Below are positions 13,943 to 18,584 of a stretch of 18,584 nt of DNA, piece after piece. How positions within the stretch are numbered: position 1 is the first letter of the stretch; every line of letters begins with the position of its first letter. The notes under the pieces were generated by a model, which was not told where the DNA came from, ran no database searches, and worked only from the letters and a program-made list of their open reading frames with translations. The translations under genes and the position numbers were made by a program. Source of the DNA: a bacterium (lineage in GTDB: Bacteria; Armatimonadota; HRBIN16); contig JANWXG010000022.1 in the NCBI GenBank assembly GCA_025057335.1, forward strand, positions 1 to 18,584, in the 5' to 3' direction.

Positions 13943-15011
13943 ACCACGACGTACCCCGCTAAGCGAGATACACCCTCGCCTGGGTGCGCGCATGGTGGAG
14001 TTCGCCGGGTGGTGGATGCCCCTCCAGTACAGCGGCATCATGCAAGAGGCGCGCGCGGTGCGTAAAAAGATGGGCATGTTCGACATCAGCCACATGGGCA
14101 GGCTCCACCTGAGAGGGGAAGGGGCTGTAGCTGCGCTGGAGCGGCTGACCACGAACGACGTTGCCGCCCTGACGGATAGCGCCGCGCAATATTCGCTGCT
14201 CACTACTCCGCAGGGCGGCATCTTGGACGACATCATCGTGTATCGGCTATCTGCTGACCATCTGCTAATAGTGGTCAACGCGGCGAACGCCGACAGGGAC
14301 AGAGCGTGGATAGAGCAGCATCTGCCCGCTTCGGTCAGCCTAGAGGACGCCACAGCGCAGACGGCGATGATAGCCGTGCAGGGTCCCAAGGCGGTAGAAA
14401 TGGTCAGCCAGCTGGTCTCTTGCAACCTAGTAGACCTGCCGCGCTTTCACTCCACGACCTGCGAGTGGCAAGGTCATCCGCTGTTCGTAGCGCGCACAGG
14501 CTACACGGGCGAAGACGGCGTAGAGCTCATTGTAGAGGCATCTATCGCTGAGCCCTTGTGGAACGCGTTGCGCGATGCAGGGGCGACGCCCTGTGGGTTG
14601 GGTGCGCGAGACGTTCTGCGTATCGAGGCAGGGTACCCGCTGTACGGACACGAGCTGAGCGAGCAGGTGAACCCCATTGAGGCGGGGCTGGGTTGGGTAG
14701 TCAGCAAGACGAAGCAGTTTATCGGCTCGGACGTCATCCAGCAGGTTCGGCAGCAGGGTCCTGCTCGCAAGCTGGTGGGTTTGGAAGTGGAAGGGCGTAT
14801 GGTGGCGCGGCAGGGCTACCCTGTGCAGGTAAACGGGCAACCCGTTGGCGAAATAACCAGCGGCACCTTCTCGCCCACGCTGGAACGGAGCATCGCGCTG
14901 GCTTTCCTCCGCACTCCCTACGCAAAGCAGGGCGAAGAGGTGCAAGTCGATATGCGTGGTAGGCTTGTGCCGGCGCGCGTGGCATCGAGAAGGTTCGTTA
15001 GTCACGTATAA
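13923..15011 (+). CDS. gcvT: aminomethyltransferase, glycine cleavage T protein
   Basis: This takes the aminomethyl group from lipoylated H protein, releases ammonia and forms 5,10-methylene-tetrahydrofolate. The protein has 362 residues from the ATG at 13923, which has AGGAGG (13912-13917) 5 nt upstream. A GTG at 13905 would add six residues but would place that ribosome site inside the gene. Typical features are VEFAGWWMPLQY near the N terminus, FDISHMGR, the substrate-binding stretch LIVVNAANADRDRAW, and RTGYTGEDGVEL. It overlaps the DUF2993 gene by 20 nt and is followed after 18 nt by gcvH. Confidence 0.96.
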   Translation: MATTGSEPRRTPLSEIHPRLGARMVEFAGWWMPLQYSGIMQEARAVRKKMGMFDISHMGRLHLRGEGAVAALERLTTNDVAALTDSAAQYSLLTTPQGGILDDIIVYRLSADHLLIVVNAANADRDRAWIEQHLPASVSLEDATAQTAMIAVQGPKAVEMVSQLVSCNLVDLPRFHSTTCEWQGHPLFVARTGYTGEDGVELIVEASIAEPLWNALRDAGATPCGLGARDVLRIEAGYPLYGHELSEQVNPIEAGLGWVVSKTKQFIGSDVIQQVRQQGPARKLVGLEVEGRMVARQGYPVQVNGQPVGEITSGTFSPTLERSIALAFLRTPYAKQGEEVQVDMRGRLVPARVASRRFVSHV

Positions 15012-15029
15012 ACAGGGTGGAGGGGCACG

Positions 15030-15422
15030 ATGAACATTCCGAGCGATTTACGATATTCCAAGACAGATGAATGGGTGCGCGTGGAAGGCGACGTCGCCAC
15101 CATTGGCATCACGGACTACGCGCAATCGGAGTTGGGCGACATCGTGTATGTGGAGCTGCCCGAAGCGGGGCGCGTCCTGCAGACGGATGAGATGTTCGGC
15201 ACAGTCGAGTCGGTGAAGGCAGTGGCAGACCTGTACTCGCCAGTGGCGGGCGAGGTCGTGGAGACCAACTCTGCGGTCACCGAGCGCTACGAACTGCTGA
15301 ATGAAGACCCCTACGGGGAGGGTTGGCTGATCCGAGTGCAGCTGACGGACCCCTCGGAGGTGGAGAAGCTGCTCACTGCGGAGCAGTATCGGGCGTATAT
15401 CGAGGAGCGACAGAGGGCATGA
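15030..15422 (+). CDS. gcvH: glycine cleavage system H protein
   Basis: The lipoyl carrier that shuttles the aminomethyl group between the P, T and L proteins. It has 130 residues, the normal length. The lipoylated lysine is K63 in the classic ESVKAVADLYSPVAGEV hairpin. A GGAGGGG ribosome site (15019-15025) lies just upstream. The stop overlaps the gcvPA start by four bases (ATGA). No lipoate ligase or lipoyl synthase gene is nearby. Confidence 0.97.
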   Translation: MNIPSDLRYSKTDEWVRVEGDVATIGITDYAQSELGDIVYVELPEAGRVLQTDEMFGTVESVKAVADLYSPVAGEVVETNSAVTERYELLNEDPYGEGWLIRVQLTDPSEVEKLLTAEQYRAYIEERQRA

Positions 15423-16762
15423 CCTACATCCCACACACCGACGCCGACCGCGAGCGGATGCTGCGCGCCATTGGCGTCCGCAGTATGGAGGATCTGTTTT
15501 CCGAGATCCCTGCGGAGCTGCGCTTTGAGGGCAGGCTGAACTTGCCGCAGGGCATGGATGAGATTACCCTGCGGGCGCATCTGCAGCGTCTGGCGGCACA
15601 GAATCTGGACTCGTCGCGGTGTGTCTGCTTCCTTGGCGGTGGTATCTACGACCACTTCGCTCCTGCAGTAGTCGACACCATCCTCTCGCGAGGCGAGTTC
15701 CTCACCGCCTACACCCCATACCAGCCTGAGGTGAGCCAGGGCATCCTGCAGGCGATGTTTGAATATCAGACGATGATTTGCCAGCTGACGGGCATGGAGG
15801 TGAGCAACGCCTCGATGTACGACGGCGCCACCGCGCTGGCAGAGGCGGCGCTGATGGCGTGGCACCACACAGGACGCCGACGGATTGCCATCTCGCAGAG
15901 CGTGCATCCGCACTATCGCCACGTGGTGCGCACCTACGCGGACGCCGCCGGCCTACAAGTGGTGGAAATCCCCTGCAGCGAGCAGGGTTTTACTGCGCTC
16001 GATGCACCCATTGATGAGGATGTCGCCTGTGTGCTCTGGCAACATCCCAACTTCTACGGCAACCTGGAGCCGATGGCGGAACTGACGGCACGAGCACACG
16101 AGCACGGCGCACTGGCAATCGTGGCGGTAGACCCCATCGCACTGGGCATACTGAAGCCACCTGGTGAGTACGGCGTAGATGTGGTGGTCGGCGAGGGACA
16201 GCCTTTGGGACTGGCGATGGGCTACGGCGGACCGTTGCTGGGATTCTACGCCTGTAAGGAGGAGTACGTGCGCCGCCTGCCTGGGCGCATCATCGGCGAG
16301 ACGGTAGATATCGAGGGGCGTCGTGGCTTCGTGATGACGCTGCGCACACGCGAGCAGGACATCCGCCGTGAGCGTGCTACCTCTAACATCTGCACTAACG
16401 AGGCGCTCATGGCGTTGGCGGCGGCAGTGTACCTGAGCGCGCTGGGCAAGCAGGGGATGCAACGAGTTGCCAATCTGTGTCTGCAGAAGGCGCATTATCT
16501 GGCGATGCGGTTGACCGAACTACCCGGTGTGCAGATGGTCTATCCGCAGGCGCGCTTCTTCAAGGAGTTTGTTGTGAGCCTGCCATGCCCTGCAGAGGAA
16601 GTGGTGCAGGCGTTACTGCCCGAGTACTTGGCGGGACTACCGCTCAGCCGCTATGAACCGGGGCGCGAACATCACCTGCTGATAGCGGTGACCGAAAAGC
16701 GTACTCGTCAGGAGATGGACGATTTTGTGCGCGCGGTACAGCGTGCGCTCCGTGAGGCGTAA
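15419..16762 (+). CDS. gcvPA: glycine dehydrogenase (decarboxylating) subunit 1
   Basis: The N-terminal half of the split P protein, 447 residues. With GcvPB it decarboxylates glycine and loads the H protein. Diagnostic segments are MTYIPHTDADRERMLRAIG at the start, YTPYQPEVSQGILQAMFEYQT, MYDGATALAEA, and the late RREKATSN-like RRERATSNICTNEAL. The start is the ATG overlapping the gcvH stop. The open frame extends upstream to 15323, but only within gcvH. The PLP lysine belongs to the GcvPB half, which does not follow here, so the complex needs a subunit encoded elsewhere. No terminator is obvious after the stop. Confidence 0.96.
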   Translation: MTYIPHTDADRERMLRAIGVRSMEDLFSEIPAELRFEGRLNLPQGMDEITLRAHLQRLAAQNLDSSRCVCFLGGGIYDHFAPAVVDTILSRGEFLTAYTPYQPEVSQGILQAMFEYQTMICQLTGMEVSNASMYDGATALAEAALMAWHHTGRRRIAISQSVHPHYRHVVRTYADAAGLQVVEIPCSEQGFTALDAPIDEDVACVLWQHPNFYGNLEPMAELTARAHEHGALAIVAVDPIALGILKPPGEYGVDVVVGEGQPLGLAMGYGGPLLGFYACKEEYVRRLPGRIIGETVDIEGRRGFVMTLRTREQDIRRERATSNICTNEALMALAAAVYLSALGKQGMQRVANLCLQKAHYLAMRLTELPGVQMVYPQARFFKEFVVSLPCPAEEVVQALLPEYLAGLPLSRYEPGREHHLLIAVTEKRTRQEMDDFVRAVQRALREA

Positions 16763-16792
16763 GCGAACTGCCAGTGAAGGCGCCTGCCGAGC

Positions 16793-16821
16793 TTGCTTTT
16801 GCGTGGTGAAACTGCTATACT
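16793..16821 (+). promoter_or_regulatory. promoter of the TPR gene
   Basis: TTGCTT (16793-16798) and TATACT (16816-16821) are separated by exactly 17 nt. Initiation near 16828 gives a leader of about 105 nt. The longest open frame of the next gene starts with a TTG inside this -35 box, so that start is excluded. Confidence 0.75.
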
Positions 16822-16933
16822 TTGGGGTGACGCTCTCGCTCGAGGGGTAGGCGCAGGGAATGCATTCATTGTCTCTTATTTCGTCATCCCACTTGCGGAC
16901 GAGGGATCACTGAGACTGGAGGGCTACCGGGCT

Positions 16934-17284
16934 ATGGGGGATGTTCGCTCCCACATCGAGCGCGGCGTCGCGTATAAAATCAACGGTCAATATGAACAAG
17001 CACTGGCGGAACTGCGTCAGGCGCTACAACTAGACCCCAATAACGCGGAGGCGCACCACCAGCTAGGGTTGGTGTTGGGGTTCACCGGAGAGTTCGAGCA
17101 GTCGCTGGCGGAGCTAGAGCGGGCGGTACAACTGGACGGAAACAACGTAGTGATTCGCAATGACCTCGCGTTGACTTACGCGATGCTCGGCATGTACGAC
17201 GAGGCGAAGGCGCAGTTCGAGGAGGTGTTGCGCCAGGACCCTGCCAATGAGGTTGCGCTCAAGCAGATTCAGTTTTTCCGCTGA
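16934..17284 (+). CDS. small tetratricopeptide-repeat protein
   Basis: A 116-residue protein made of three tandem TPR units (about residues 5-38, 39-72 and 73-106). Each shows the G/A-Y/L pattern and a final P at the repeat turn, for example GVAYKINGQYEQALAELRQALQLDP. It has no signal peptide or other domain and probably acts as a protein-interaction adaptor in the cytoplasm. The ATG at 16934 has GGAGGG (16918-16923) 10 nt upstream and lies downstream of the promoter. Its last 38 nt overlap the start of the YfhO-like membrane protein, so the two may work together. Specific partner unknown. Confidence 0.85.
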   Translation: MGDVRSHIERGVAYKINGQYEQALAELRQALQLDPNNAEAHHQLGLVLGFTGEFEQSLAELERAVQLDGNNVVIRNDLALTYAMLGMYDEAKAQFEEVLRQDPANEVALKQIQFFR

Positions 17285-18584
17285 GACCGCCCTCGCAGGG
17301 CTTGTGCTAGCTCTGCTGGTGGGGTGGTTCCTCTTGCCAGTGCTGGCAGGCGGGCGTGTGTGGCTTCCCACACGCCTGTTGTTTCATGTATACCCGTATC
17401 GTGCGCTTACTGCGGAGCAGCCGCCCCCCTGGAACCCGCTGATGTGGGACGGTGCGGCGCAGTTCGGGGTGTGGCGGCTGTACGCCGCCCGTATGTGGCG
17501 CGAGGGCTACCTCCCCCTGTGGAACCCCCATCAGGGCATGGGATACCCCCTTTACGCGAACAGCCAATCCGCTATCTTCTACCCGCCCAACGCGCTGTTT
17601 GCTCTGCTGGATGAGAGGGCGTTCGGCTGGCTGGCGGCGTGGCATCTCTGGTGGGCGGGAATGGGTACGTGGCTGCTGCTGCGCAGGGAGGTGGGCGTGC
17701 GGTTCGCCCCCGCGCTGACGGGTGCCATTGCCTTCGCCTTTTCCCTGTGGATGGTCTGCTGGCAGTATCTGCCGACCGTACCTGCGACCGCCTCATGGCT
17801 GCCTTGGGTGGTGTGGACAGCAGCTTGCTGGTCGGCTCAACCCAGCCTGCTCCGCGCCACCTGGTGGGGAGCGACAATGGGCTTGTGCCTGCTGGCGGGA
17901 CATCTGCAGATTGCCTTCTACGTGCTGGGCGCAGGGGTGTTAAGCGCATTATACCGGGGCATCTTCTGGAGGCTGCGGCGAAACAACCACTCCCCTACTA
18001 GGAGAGGGACAGTGGGGAGCCTTGTGCTCGCCTTTGCGCTCGCCCTCGCACTGGGGGCACCGCAGGTGTTGCCCGCTGTCGAACTATCGCGCCTTTCGCA
18101 TCGACGCGCCCCCGCGACGGCGGAGGGCTACGCGGCATACGTGGGCAGTGCCATGCCGCTAGCGCATCTGGTCACCCTGTTCCTGCCCGACTTCTTCGGT
18201 CACCCAGGCGTTGCACGTGCGGACGCCCCCGACGTCAGCACGTACTGGGGCAAGGGCAACTACGCGGAGTTCGCCTGTTTCACAGGTATCCCCACACTGT
18301 TGCTGGCGCTGGTGGGCGTGTTCGGCGCTCACGCCGCGTGGCGCTGGTATGCGCTGTTGCTGGCAGTGCTGGCGATGTTACTGGCTCTGGGCACTCCACT
18401 CAATGCACTGCTGTATTTCGGCGTGCCCGGCTTCAGCGGCACAGGCTCGCCCGCACGAGTATTGGTGCTATGGGCGTTCGGGGTCGCCCTGCTAGCGGGG
18501 ATGGGGTTGGACGCTATCGCGTTTGCCTCCCGTACGGCGTGGCTGCTGGCTGCTGGCGTGTTGCTAGCACTGTTCGGTTGGGGG
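17247..18584 (+). CDS. YfhO-family multi-membrane protein, cut by the window end
   Basis: An uninterrupted frame of 446 codons from the ATG at 17247 to the right edge, with no stop, so the gene is truncated by the window. A basic N terminus (MRLRSSRF) leads into a first helix, then a large outside loop with the family hallmark LPLWNPHQGMGYPLYANSQSAIFYPPNALF. About nine more hydrophobic helices follow. YfhO-like proteins are GT-C-fold membrane proteins tied to glycosylation of cell-wall polymers (B. subtilis YfhO acts on lipoteichoic acid). The exact reaction here is unknown. The start overlaps the TPR gene by 38 nt in another frame, with AGGA about 8 nt before the ATG. A downstream GTG at 17304 is possible but would cut the first helix. 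Confidence 0.82.
   Translation, partial: MRLRSSRFSFSAETALAGLVLALLVGWFLLPVLAGGRVWLPTRLLFHVYPYRALTAEQPPPWNPLMWDGAAQFGVWRLYAARMWREGYLPLWNPHQGMGYPLYANSQSAIFYPPNALFALLDERAFGWLAAWHLWWAGMGTWLLLRREVGVRFAPALTGAIAFAFSLWMVCWQYLPTVPATASWLPWVVWTAACWSAQPSLLRATWWGATMGLCLLAGHLQIAFYVLGAGVLSALYRGIFWRLRRNNHSPTRRGTVGSLVLAFALALALGAPQVLPAVELSRLSHRRAPATAEGYAAYVGSAMPLAHLVTLFLPDFFGHPGVARADAPDVSTYWGKGNYAEFACFTGIPTLLLALVGVFGAHAAWRWYALLLAVLAMLLALGTPLNALLYFGVPGFSGTGSPARVLVLWAFGVALLAGMGLDAIAFASRTAWLLAAGVLLALFGWG

Overview
The window looks like a chromosomal segment of a GC-rich, probably thermophilic, diderm bacterium. The best lineage guess is Armatimonadota or a nearby Terrabacteria group. This rests on outer-membrane porins that carry an N-terminal SLH domain, a GH57 branching enzyme, intergenic hairpin repeats of the REP type, and sigma70-like promoters. 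It is an inference from gene content, not a database match. I see no phage, transposase, plasmid or CRISPR genes.

Layout. Positions 1-750 hold no convincing gene. They contain an outward-facing promoter and a dense set of hairpin-forming repeats. A tRNA-Pro(UGG) with its own promoter follows on the minus strand. Also on the minus strand is a tight three-gene operon, read from right to left: GH57 1,4-alpha-glucan branching enzyme, selA and a stand-alone HD-GYP protein (junctions of 0 and -4 nt). It is driven by a TTGACA/TATGCT promoter at 4704-4733. Divergent from it is a plus-strand nicotinamidase (pncA). A second repeat-rich gap (5381-5854) contains the same hairpin families as positions 1-570. 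A glutamate formiminotransferase gene follows on the minus strand.

The divergent region 6797-7185 holds a strong promoter and a long structured leader for the first of two tandem SLH-porin genes. These are paralogues separated by an intrinsic terminator. A compact plus-strand cluster then runs from 11321 to 16762: an NSS-family sodium symporter, a 39-residue one-helix companion (12985-13104), a DUF2993/LmeA-like lipid-binding protein, and gcvT, gcvH and gcvPA of the glycine cleavage system. Junctions are overlaps of 4 to 20 nt or an 18 nt gap, so one transcript and translational coupling are likely. The partner gcvPB does not follow. A new promoter then drives a small TPR protein and a YfhO-like multi-membrane protein that runs off the right edge.

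The most unusual content is intergenic: hairpins of about 7 bp with a conserved six-base loop (ACGGAG or its complement CTCCGT) whose stems differ by compensated changes, plus chains of tandem small hairpins. The 39-residue transporter companion and the coupling of an amino-acid transporter to glycine cleavage genes are the most interesting protein-level points. Promoter positions also show that several longest-ORF starts are wrong.
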